The notes below the pieces were generated by a model. The model was not told the origin of the DNA. It searched no databases and worked only from the letters and a program-made list of their open reading frames with translations. From an uncultured Robinsoniella sp. (GTDB lineage Bacteria > Bacillota > Clostridia > Lachnospirales > Lachnospiraceae), in assembly GCA_900539655.1 (NCBI GenBank), contig UQCR01000031.1:1-58480 (forward strand): a DNA stretch of 58,480 bases, written 5' to 3'. Made by a program: the position numbers and the translations under genes. Shown here piece after piece: positions 33,051-40,419 of the stretch (positions are counted from its first letter, which is position 1; every line of letters starts with the position of its first letter).

Positions 33051-35267
33051 TTACTTATTTGAATTTCGGGGGTTTTTCATCCCGCGGATATCCATTCCCT
33101 CGCCGTCACTGGATACTTCCAGCGCTCCATATTCTGTTGTGGAATAATATGCCACTCCCGCTTTTTTTAGCCGGCTCACCAGTTCTTCGTGCGGATGGCC
33201 ATAACGATTATCTTTCCCACAGGATAAGATGCCTATTTGGGGATTGATTACATCCAGAAAAGACTCCGGTGTGCTGTTTTTAGAACCGTGATGTGCCACT
33301 TTTAGAATATCAGCTTTTTTCAGTTCTTTGGAATTCATCATTTCTTCCTCTCCCTGACCTTCCACATCTCCTGCAAAAAACACATGAAAATTTTTATAGG
33401 CCATTTGCAGTACCATAGAATTTTCATTTCTGTCATCTGCTGCAGAATTTTTTGATGGATGCAGGCAGGAAAAAGAAAACCTGCCATTTAAAATTTTATC
33501 ACCTTTTTGGAAATATAGAACCATTATTTTATTTTTTTTCGCTATTTTTTCAATTTCCAGATATTCTTCATCCTTTTTTGCCAATTTTGGCAATACAAGA
33601 TACCGGATTGAGACCCCGGCTGCATTTTCTCCTGCTAAATTTAATGCATATGCCTGAAGCAGTTCCATAATGCCATTTATGTGGTCTGCATCCATATGAC
33701 TGATGAACAGATAATCCAGTTTTTGAATTCCCCGGCTCTTAAGAAAGGGCTCGATTCTTTTACTTCCAACTTGTTTTACATCACTGCTGCCTCCATCAAT
33801 CATGAAATTGATTCCACCGGGCGCCTGTATACAGATGCCATCCCCCTGTCCCACATCCAGAAATGTAATTCTCATTCCGCCTGCAGGCTGCCTGGATATT
33901 ACAAACATCATTAACGTTGTCCCCCAGATCCATTTAAAAATCTCCCCTGACTGCTTTTTTTGCTTAATTAAGCATGCAGATAATAACAGCAGATAATAGA
34001 CAACGATCTGCCATAAATCTGGTTTCCCAACGATAATTTTAGCAAGAGGCAGATTTAGTACCCCAGCACAAAGGAATTTGTACAGCCCCAATATGTAATA
34101 GCAGGGAGAAACCAGAAAAATACCTGCCGGAATTGAAATAAGTCCAGCCATACCCCCGGCAATGCCAAATCCCAATACCAGGCTCATCAGGGGAATAACC
34201 GCCAGGTTTAGCACAACTCCATACAGAGGGATTTCAAAATAAAAATACAGCACAATAGGAATTGTGGTAAGCTGAATCGCCAGACTGACCAGAAAAGATT
34301 CCAACAGCTTGTTTTTACTGGTAAATATCCCTCTTATTACAGGTGCCAGAACAGCAACACCCAGAACTGCCGAAAAAGACAGTAAAAAGCCGGCATCTGT
34401 CAGGTACCGTGGATTCTCCAGTAAAATCAGGAGCGCCGCCAGTGCAAGGGCTGACAGAATATCATAAGTCCTGCCCAGTATCCCTGCCAGCAGATACACC
34501 AGAAACATAACCACCGCACGGGTGGTAGAAACTCCAAATCCAGTCATCAAACCGTAGGCTGACATGATAATTCCTGCTGCAGCTGCTGACAAATACCAGG
34601 ATATACCCAATTTTCGCAGCAGCTTATGCAGCGCCATTCCAAGCATGGATATATGCAAGCCGGAAATCGCCAGAATATGCGCGATACCGTTGTCCTGATA
34701 TAACTTTTTCACTTCCGGATCCAGATCCTTCTTATCTCCCAGCAGCATTGCATCCAGTACAGAGGCATTTTCTTCATCCGCTATCTCCAGAAATGTCTGT
34801 TTAAAGCGTTCTCTCACATCCCACAGAAACTGCCTGATATGCCAATAATTTCTGCCTGCACTTATCACCTTCCCTTTGTTTAGTACCATCTGAATGCCTT
34901 TGATCTCATAATATTTTTTCAAGTCAAACTGTCCCGGATTTCCCGGCTCCTGGGTTTCCTGGCAGGTTCCTGACACCTTCAGTAAACTTCCTGCTTTATA
35001 TCGGGAAATATTATCCGTAAAAATTAGAATTTGTTTTTGTTTTGGAATTTTATAAGAAATTGATTGAAAACTAATAGAATTGTCTTTCAGATATAATTGA
35101 TTTGATGTGGCGCTTTGTTCCTGCTTCACAAGCCGGCCCGTAACGGTCACTTTTTTGTCATAAAACCGGGAAGTCCAGGATGAATCTTTGTTCACCCCAT
35201 ACTTCCCGCTGACCAGCAGCCAGCCGATCACCAGTAAACAAATGACACAAAGCGGTCTTTTTGTCAC
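33051..35267 (-). CDS. comEC: ComEC/Rec2 DNA-uptake channel
   Basis: A 738-residue multi-spanning membrane protein. After an N-terminal helix there is an OB-like DUF4131 domain (to about 150), then the competence channel domain with about ten hydrophobic segments starting at DNGIAHILAISGLHISML, and a C-terminal metallo-beta-lactamase-like domain with FLDVGQGDGICI and FISHMDADHINGI, plus VAHHGSKNSTP. It should carry single-stranded DNA across the membrane and may act as a nuclease. The start is GTG at 35267 with AGGAGA; it overlaps the GerMN gene stop by four bases. Last in the operon that begins with a ComEA-like gene. Confidence 0.94.
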   Translation of the reverse strand: MTKRPLCVICLLVIGWLLVSGKYGVNKDSSWTSRFYDKKVTVTGRLVKQEQSATSNQLYLKDNSISFQSISYKIPKQKQILIFTDNISRYKAGSLLKVSGTCQETQEPGNPGQFDLKKYYEIKGIQMVLNKGKVISAGRNYWHIRQFLWDVRERFKQTFLEIADEENASVLDAMLLGDKKDLDPEVKKLYQDNGIAHILAISGLHISMLGMALHKLLRKLGISWYLSAAAAGIIMSAYGLMTGFGVSTTRAVVMFLVYLLAGILGRTYDILSALALAALLILLENPRYLTDAGFLLSFSAVLGVAVLAPVIRGIFTSKNKLLESFLVSLAIQLTTIPIVLYFYFEIPLYGVVLNLAVIPLMSLVLGFGIAGGMAGLISIPAGIFLVSPCYYILGLYKFLCAGVLNLPLAKIIVGKPDLWQIVVYYLLLLSACLIKQKKQSGEIFKWIWGTTLMMFVISRQPAGGMRITFLDVGQGDGICIQAPGGINFMIDGGSSDVKQVGSKRIEPFLKSRGIQKLDYLFISHMDADHINGIMELLQAYALNLAGENAAGVSIRYLVLPKLAKKDEEYLEIEKIAKKNKIMVLYFQKGDKILNGRFSFSCLHPSKNSAADDRNENSMVLQMAYKNFHVFFAGDVEGQGEEEMMNSKELKKADILKVAHHGSKNSTPESFLDVINPQIGILSCGKDNRYGHPHEELVSRLKKAGVAYYSTTEYGALEVSSDGEGMDIRGMKNPRNSNK

Positions 35268-36334
35268 TTGTCACTCTCCTTTGTTGTATCCGTTTCCTGC
35301 TTCAGATTTGGATCTATTCCCATTGTCGGTTCATGGATGTTGGAATCATTTTCCGTTCCCGTCGTATCTGAATCCGTCTGGCTTTCTGAAGCATTATTTT
35401 CTGTTGATGTGCCCTCTACCTGCATTATAATATCTTTGCTGCGTTCAAAAGGCGCCTTAAAACTGATCTTATCCCTGTATAAAACTTCTGAATTGGAACC
35501 GATCTGCATCTGCACTTTGGATATCTTACAGGTATCAATAATTGAATTTACCATTGCATAGATGGTTACTTCCGGTGTAATTGCCCGGTCTAAGAGAATC
35601 TTGTTAAAATTTTCATCAAAGTTCACGGTGCAGCTGTCCTTATCCACTAATACATTTGAGACTTTGGTATTCGCTGGTAAAACCGGCTGAAGTTTCGTAT
35701 TCACAGGTCCTGCAATCAGCTGTTCCAAAACTACCTTTTCCAGGGTTGTATTTGTTGAATAATGCACGTTGCGCATTTCTTTAACCAGACGGGTACCGTC
35801 ATCATTTGCAAAATAAAGTGTCAATGATGCATACTGATAAGAATTAATCCCTTTACCTTTTGTATCAATAAATGTGTCTGCATTCATTGCGCCAATGGGA
35901 TTCCCTGTATCATCCAACAGGTCCTGATCCCCGACTTTAAAGACCACCTCGTCAACACCGTCGATCTGAACCAGAGTCTTTACCACTGCAGCCCTCATCA
36001 GTACCTCAGTTACATTGTTCATTTTCTTGTAGGCATCATCAAATGTTATAATAAGCTGTTTCCCTTCCAGCAGATATCCCGCAATATGAACGTATTTCGG
36101 AATAGGGCTGCTATGTTCCATTGGAGACGGATCAGCCTTCAGCTTATCCAACATTTCCCGAATCATCTCCTCCGGATTGGCAGAGGAAGCCTTATAATTT
36201 TCTTCCACCAGTTTTGTTCCTTCGCTGTTTGTACAGTAAATCTTCAGATTAGCCTGCTCTGTCATCTTTTTTGTACATCCCGACAAAGCCAGCAGCACTG
36301 CTGCAACCAGCAATAGTTTAAAGAAATTCTTCAT
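35264..36334 (-). CDS. Lipoprotein with two GerMN domains
   Basis: A 356-residue predicted lipoprotein: signal LLLVAAVLLALSGC with the lipobox Cys near residue 20. Two GerMN domains follow, from LKIYCTNSEGTKLV (to about 160) and LTLYFANDDGTRLV (about 195-310), each ending in a conserved pattern; the tail is Ser/Thr/Glu-rich. GerM of spores and LpqB of Actinobacteria share this domain; LpqB works with the MtrAB two-component pair. Here the kinase gene lies 14 bases upstream, suggesting a similar accessory role. ATG at 36334 has GGGGAGA; a second upstream ATG at 36349 overlaps the SD. Confidence 0.9.
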   Translation of the reverse strand: MKNFFKLLLVAAVLLALSGCTKKMTEQANLKIYCTNSEGTKLVEENYKASSANPEEMIREMLDKLKADPSPMEHSSPIPKYVHIAGYLLEGKQLIITFDDAYKKMNNVTEVLMRAAVVKTLVQIDGVDEVVFKVGDQDLLDDTGNPIGAMNADTFIDTKGKGINSYQYASLTLYFANDDGTRLVKEMRNVHYSTNTTLEKVVLEQLIAGPVNTKLQPVLPANTKVSNVLVDKDSCTVNFDENFNKILLDRAITPEVTIYAMVNSIIDTCKISKVQMQIGSNSEVLYRDKISFKAPFERSKDIIMQVEGTSTENNASESQTDSDTTGTENDSNIHEPTMGIDPNLKQETDTTKESDK

Positions 36335-36348
36335 GTTGTATCTCCCCA

Positions 36349-37788
36349 TTATCCTACATAATTCAAAGGAATCCTTACAGTGAATGTCGTCCCTTCTCCC
36401 TCTTTACTGTATACTTTAATCGCTCCCCGGTGCATTAGAATTGCATTTCTTGTAATAGCAAGGCCAAGACCGGTGCCTCCGATTTCCCTTGAATGTGATT
36501 TATCCACCCGGTAGAATCTTTCAAAGATATGCTCCTGGGAATCTTCCGGAATACCCATGCCGGAATCCTCCACCTTGACATAAAAATACTTGTGGTCTAC
36601 ATTGATGGATACATGAACCCATCCGCCTTCTTTGTTGTATTTAATGGCATTTTCCACTAGATTCGACACAGCCAGTGTCAGTTTTGTCTCATCCACTTCC
36701 GCAGAAACCGGCCGAAATGTTTCTAAAACCAGCTCAATATTGCGTTTTGCCGCAATGGGACGCAGTCTTTTAAGTATAAGCTCTAATAATTCATTGATAT
36801 TTGTTGGCTGGATGTTCAGGTCAGAGGCCTTTTTATCCAGCTTAACTAAAGAAAGAAGATCATTAATGATTTTATTTTCCCGGTCAATTTCTTCTGCAAT
36901 ATCTGTCATAAATTCCTTATAAAGCTCATTTGGCACTTCTTCCTGCATCAAAAGGGAATCCGCCAGTACCTTCATGGAGGTAATCGGTGTCTTTAGTTCA
37001 TGAGAGACATTGGATACAAATTCCTGTCTGGAATCATCCAATGCTTTCATACGGCCAAGCATTTTATTATATGCTTCAGACAACTGCTGTGTCTCCGTGT
37101 AATCCAAAAGCTTGATATCATCTTCTAAGAAGCCCCCGGTAAGTTCTTCTAAGGATTGTGTTACTTTTCCGAAGGGGCGGACCAGGATCTTGGACGTATA
37201 AAAAGCAATCCCGATAACGCACAGCGCCAGCACGACCTGCAGTACGAAGACCTGTCTTCCCAGTAAATCCCTGGCATCTTTAATATCCTGGGTAGGCGTA
37301 CTTACGATCATAACGCCGATTAATTCTTTTGTAACTGCATCTTTAACAGGGACGGTCATTTCGATAAATTCTCCATCCTTATCATAGTGGAGGGTGTCTT
37401 CACCTTTAAAACTTTTAATCAGTTCCTCGGACACGATAAATTTTTTCTCATCAATACCGTATGTATCTTTAATGACCCGAAGCTGGTTGTTGACGATTAC
37501 CACCCGCCCGCTGTACAGATTCGCCAGCTGTGCCAGTTCATTATCGATGATCGGTGACGCATTCCCCTTAATATACATCGAATCACTTAATTGGTCCGCT
37601 ATGTTAATGCACTGGTTTTGAACCATTTTTCCCCGTTGCTGAATAGACTGGTTTTCATAGCTTTTTAAGATCCCGAATTTAAGGACCATAATCGGCAGCA
37701 TGCCAACCAGACAGAAAATCACAAATATGCGCACTTGCAGGCTCTTGGCATATTTCTTAATTATTTTATTGTTAAAAATCCATCGCAC
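36349..37788 (-). CDS. Membrane sensor histidine kinase
   Basis: A 479-residue HisKA kinase. Two membrane helices (about 20-40 and 178-198) flank an extracellular sensor domain of about 135 residues; a HAMP linker (about 199-252) leads to the phospho-accepting His263 in VSHELKTPIT. The ATPase domain shows NLVENAIKYNKEGG (N box), DSGMGIPE (G1) and GGTGLGLAI (G2). There is no PAS domain, unlike classical WalK, and closer in layout to MtrB or PhoR-like enzymes. It is between its response regulator gene (39 bases upstream) and the GerMN lipoprotein. Signal unknown; cell-wall status is a guess from the related systems. Confidence 0.93.
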   Translation of the reverse strand: MRWIFNNKIIKKYAKSLQVRIFVIFCLVGMLPIMVLKFGILKSYENQSIQQRGKMVQNQCINIADQLSDSMYIKGNASPIIDNELAQLANLYSGRVVIVNNQLRVIKDTYGIDEKKFIVSEELIKSFKGEDTLHYDKDGEFIEMTVPVKDAVTKELIGVMIVSTPTQDIKDARDLLGRQVFVLQVVLALCVIGIAFYTSKILVRPFGKVTQSLEELTGGFLEDDIKLLDYTETQQLSEAYNKMLGRMKALDDSRQEFVSNVSHELKTPITSMKVLADSLLMQEEVPNELYKEFMTDIAEEIDRENKIINDLLSLVKLDKKASDLNIQPTNINELLELILKRLRPIAAKRNIELVLETFRPVSAEVDETKLTLAVSNLVENAIKYNKEGGWVHVSINVDHKYFYVKVEDSGMGIPEDSQEHIFERFYRVDKSHSREIGGTGLGLAITRNAILMHRGAIKVYSKEGEGTTFTVRIPLNYVG

Positions 37789-37827
37789 GTCTCATAATCC
37801 CCTCATTTTTTTATGCCGAACGTATCT

Positions 37828-38517
37828 CTAATGCTGAAAATAGTATCCCACGCCCCATTTTGTGTGAACATATTTGGGTTCACTGGGGTTTGTCTCAATT
37901 TTTTCACGCAAGCGTCTGATATGTACATCCACCGTTCTTACATCGCCCGGATATTCATATCCCCATACGATATTCAGAAGATTTTCTCTGCTGTATACTT
38001 TATTCGGATTAAAAACAAGCAGCTCCAGGACATCGAATTCTTTTGCCGTAAGGTTGATTTCTTTCCCGGCTATGCTGACTCTTCTGCCTTCACAATCTAA
38101 TACAAGATCCCCTACTTCCACCATTTTTCCTCTGGTAGATGCCTCTGCTTTCTTCGCCGTACGTCTGATAATTGCTTTTATTCTCGCCTTTACCTCTAAG
38201 ATGTTAAAAGGCTTTGTAATATAATCATCTGCTCCATATTCCAATCCTAATATCTTATCCATGTCATCCCCTTTTGCCGTCAGCATTACAATGGGTACAC
38301 TGGAAAATTCTCTCACCTGCTGGCAAACCTCAAATCCATCCAGCTTTGGAAGCATGACGTCTAAAAGCATAATATCATATTCATTCTCTCTTGCAAGCCG
38401 GACTGCTTCTTCTCCGTCATAAGCACAATCCACATCCATGCCGTCCTGCTCCAAACTGAAACGAATCCCTTTTACGATTAACTTTTCATCATCAACAACT
38501 AATACTTTCTTTCCCAT
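37828..38517 (-). CDS. OmpR-family response regulator
   Basis: A 229-residue regulator. Receiver domain 1-120 with VVDDEKL, phospho-acceptor Asp53 in LLDVMLPKLDG and the Lys in YITKPFN. The winged-helix output domain ends GDVRTVDVHIRRLREKIE and WGVGYYF, the recognition helix and wing being very close to WalR/MtrA-type regulators. It is followed by the kinase gene. The ComEA-like gene ends 15 bases upstream. Autoregulation is possible but no direct-repeat target was identified. Confidence 0.94.
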   Translation of the reverse strand: MGKKVLVVDDEKLIVKGIRFSLEQDGMDVDCAYDGEEAVRLARENEYDIMLLDVMLPKLDGFEVCQQVREFSSVPIVMLTAKGDDMDKILGLEYGADDYITKPFNILEVKARIKAIIRRTAKKAEASTRGKMVEVGDLVLDCEGRRVSIAGKEINLTAKEFDVLELLVFNPNKVYSRENLLNIVWGYEYPGDVRTVDVHIRRLREKIETNPSEPKYVHTKWGVGYYFQH

Positions 38518-38532
38518 GCTTCATTCTCCTTA

Positions 38533-39159
38533 TTAAACTACTATTTTATCTTTTATTTTATTAAATACTGCGTCTTTGATTCCACTGATGTTCTTGATTT
38601 CTTCTATACTTTTAAATCCGCCCTGTTCTGTTCGGTATGCGATAATATCTTTCGCTTTTGCTTCTCCAATACCGGGCAGTGTCATAAGTCCGGTCTCATC
38701 GGCTGTATTCAAATTCACAATACTATTGTCTCTGGGTGCCTTTGGATCTGCAGCTTCCCCGGCAACTGCCATGGTCTCTGCCTCCGCTGACGTATAAACT
38801 CTGATTTTCTGCCCGTCACTCAGCTTTTCTGCCTGATTCAGTGAATCTTTATCTGCATCGGGAAGAAGCCCGCCGGCACGTTCTATTGCTTCATAGATTC
38901 TGGCATCAGCAGGCAGTTCATAGACTCCGGGATTTACAACCGCCCCGCTCACATCTATAAAAATTTCACTCTTTCGCTGTTCGTCTGTATGCAGCTCTTC
39001 ACTTTGGCGGATACCAAAATCCGAAGTGCCAGTCTCTGTTTCCTGTGTTCTGCCGGTTTCTGTTCCAATTACCAGCGGCATTTCATTGTCCCGGCACCCG
39101 GCCAAAAAGAGTGCCAGCATCAAAAAGCAGGCGCTCAGGCGCATTTTTCTTATATTCAT
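38533..39159 (-). CDS. comEA: ComEA-like HhH DNA-binding lipoprotein
   Basis: A 208-residue protein. A signal peptide ending LALFLAGC gives a lipobox (Cys near 22), so it is probably anchored as a lipoprotein rather than by the usual uncleaved helix. An SLBB domain (about 68-125, with IFIDVSGAVVNPGVYELP) precedes the C-terminal tandem helix-hairpin-helix region (about 143-208: VNLNTADETGLMTLPGIG and FKSIEEIKNISGI). ComEA binds incoming DNA and hands it to ComEC, encoded at the other end of this operon. The promoter lies about 90 bases upstream. Confidence 0.9.
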   Translation of the reverse strand: MNIRKMRLSACFLMLALFLAGCRDNEMPLVIGTETGRTQETETGTSDFGIRQSEELHTDEQRKSEIFIDVSGAVVNPGVYELPADARIYEAIERAGGLLPDADKDSLNQAEKLSDGQKIRVYTSAEAETMAVAGEAADPKAPRDNSIVNLNTADETGLMTLPGIGEAKAKDIIAYRTEQGGFKSIEEIKNISGIKDAVFNKIKDKIVV

Positions 39160-39247
39160 ATTACATAATCCCCTTTCATCATTTTGATGTCAGGGCCCCC
39201 TGTATGCAGCAAAAATAATTTTCAGCATACTCTATGCAATCTCTTAT

Positions 39248-39276
39248 ATTTTAACGAACTTTCTCCCCGATTACAA
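39248..39276 (-). promoter_or_regulatory. Promoter of the comEA-RR-HK-GerMN-comEC operon
   Basis: TTGTAA (39276-39271), 17-bp spacer, TAAAAT (39253-39248) on the minus strand, just after the YdcZ-like gene. Confidence 0.6.
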
Positions 39277-39290
39277 TAGCTATTTTTAAA

Positions 39291-39719
39291 TTACCACTTA
39301 AATATTACAATTCCTACGATTGCAACGCCCATTCCTAAGAGTTTCCGCCATTCAAAAGGCTGCTTTTCCACACCGAAAATCCCCATTAACTCAATGACGT
39401 ATGCTACGATAAGCTGGGAAATTACAATGAGCATTGCCGCCTTAGCCGGTCCCAGGGAATCCATACTTTTAATTACTGTGATAGTGATAAACGCTCCGAT
39501 TACGCCCCCCAGGAGAGCAAATTTATTCGGAACCTGCAAAATCGCCCCAAAGCTTTCCCGTCCTGTAAAAAACCATGCAATCAGGCAAACGATCAATGCA
39601 GAAAACTGTACAAAACTGGTTGCTACCCAAAGGCTGCTGTTTTTCGTTACGTCCGTATTAAATACACCCTGTACGCTCATCAGGGCTCCGGATAAAAGTG
39701 CAATTAGTATTCCAACCAT
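39291..39719 (-). CDS. YdcZ/DUF606-family small membrane transporter
   Basis: A 142-residue protein with about five hydrophobic helices, of the DUF606 (YdcZ) half-size branch of the drug/metabolite transporter superfamily. LLSGALMSVQGVFNTD near the N-terminus and a late region with GVEKQPFEWRKLLGMGVAIVGI are typical. Such proteins are expected to work as dimers; substrate unknown. The start ATG at 39719 has AGGAG; that ribosome site lies inside the 3' arm of a long inverted repeat, which could hide it. Confidence 0.85.
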   Translation of the reverse strand: MVGILIALLSGALMSVQGVFNTDVTKNSSLWVATSFVQFSALIVCLIAWFFTGRESFGAILQVPNKFALLGGVIGAFITITVIKSMDSLGPAKAAMLIVISQLIVAYVIELMGIFGVEKQPFEWRKLLGMGVAIVGIVIFKW

Positions 39720-39721
39720 AA

Positions 39722-39770
39722 AAAGAACTCCTTTTGTTTTTCTGCTTATTATGCACAAAAAGAGTTCTTT
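39722..39770 (-). promoter_or_regulatory. Hairpin covering the ribosome site of the YdcZ-like gene
   Basis: AAAGAACTCCTTTTG (39722-39736) and CAAAAAGAGTTCTTT (39756-39770) pair at 14 of 15 positions with a 19-nt loop. On the minus strand the 3' arm contains the SD of the YdcZ-like gene and is followed by TTTTT and the start codon, so it could sequester the ribosome site or end transcription of the TrkA-N gene. Confidence 0.55.
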
Positions 39771-39807
39771 GTATGTATTTTATTATATTTCGTTGTAAGA
39801 GTATCCT

Positions 39808-40236
39808 TTAGGATGGAGCGTTACAGGACAAATGATCATATTCTTTGATAGAAAGGCTTACGGGACAGATTACTTTAATTTTCATAAAATCCAGAAGGCA
39901 TTGTTTTTTCATATCCTCAAGTCTTGCAAAAACAGTATCTACTCCATAGAGCTGTTTAGCCATCTGTGCCACAATACAATTTATATTGTCATCATTGGTG
40001 GCGGTGATTACCTGAATAGCATCTCTCATTCCTGCCTCTTCCAAAATATCCGGGTCAGCTGCATTTCCCAGAACCTGGATTCCATCAAAATCCTGCGGCA
40101 GTTTACGAAATGCATCCGCATCCAGGTCTATAATAACGACCTGGTCACCTCCCCTTGATAATTCCCCGGCAAGGCCTGCTCCAAAGCGTCCGCATCCTGC
40201 AATTAAAATATTTTTTCTCTGCTTCCACATAACCAT
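39808..40236 (-). CDS. Stand-alone TrkA-N (RCK) domain protein
   Basis: A 142-residue Rossmann protein: ILIAGCGRFGAGLA near residue 9 is the NAD-binding glycine motif, VVIIDLDADAF ends in the ribose-binding Asp, and GNAADPDILEEAG is the TrkA-N signature. The TrkA-C domain normally following is absent; the gene ends at about residue 142. No Trk/Ktr membrane subunit lies nearby. It may gate a potassium channel encoded elsewhere or be a relic. MVM offers two ATG starts; the first is used. Confidence 0.85.
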   Translation of the reverse strand: MVMWKQRKNILIAGCGRFGAGLAGELSRGGDQVVIIDLDADAFRKLPQDFDGIQVLGNAADPDILEEAGMRDAIQVITATNDDNINCIVAQMAKQLYGVDTVFARLEDMKKQCLLDFMKIKVICPVSLSIKEYDHLSCNAPS

Positions 40237-40419
40237 TATCTCCTATTTTTTCTTTAATAGGGCGATTATATCACAACTTTTTAAGAAATTTTCCATGAAT
40301 GCTGAATTTTAAATCGTTTTTCATGTGGGCAAGGGGATTTTAATCTGTTTTTTATATATATCCTCACATGTTCTTTTTGCAAGCAGAATATTCCAACAAA
40401 TACGCTATATAAAATCTTT

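Noticed and set aside
40320..40385. Terminator with CATGTG/CACATG arms after the glycoside hydrolase
   Set aside because: The loop is over 40 bases and the T-run lies on the plus strand, where no gene ends.
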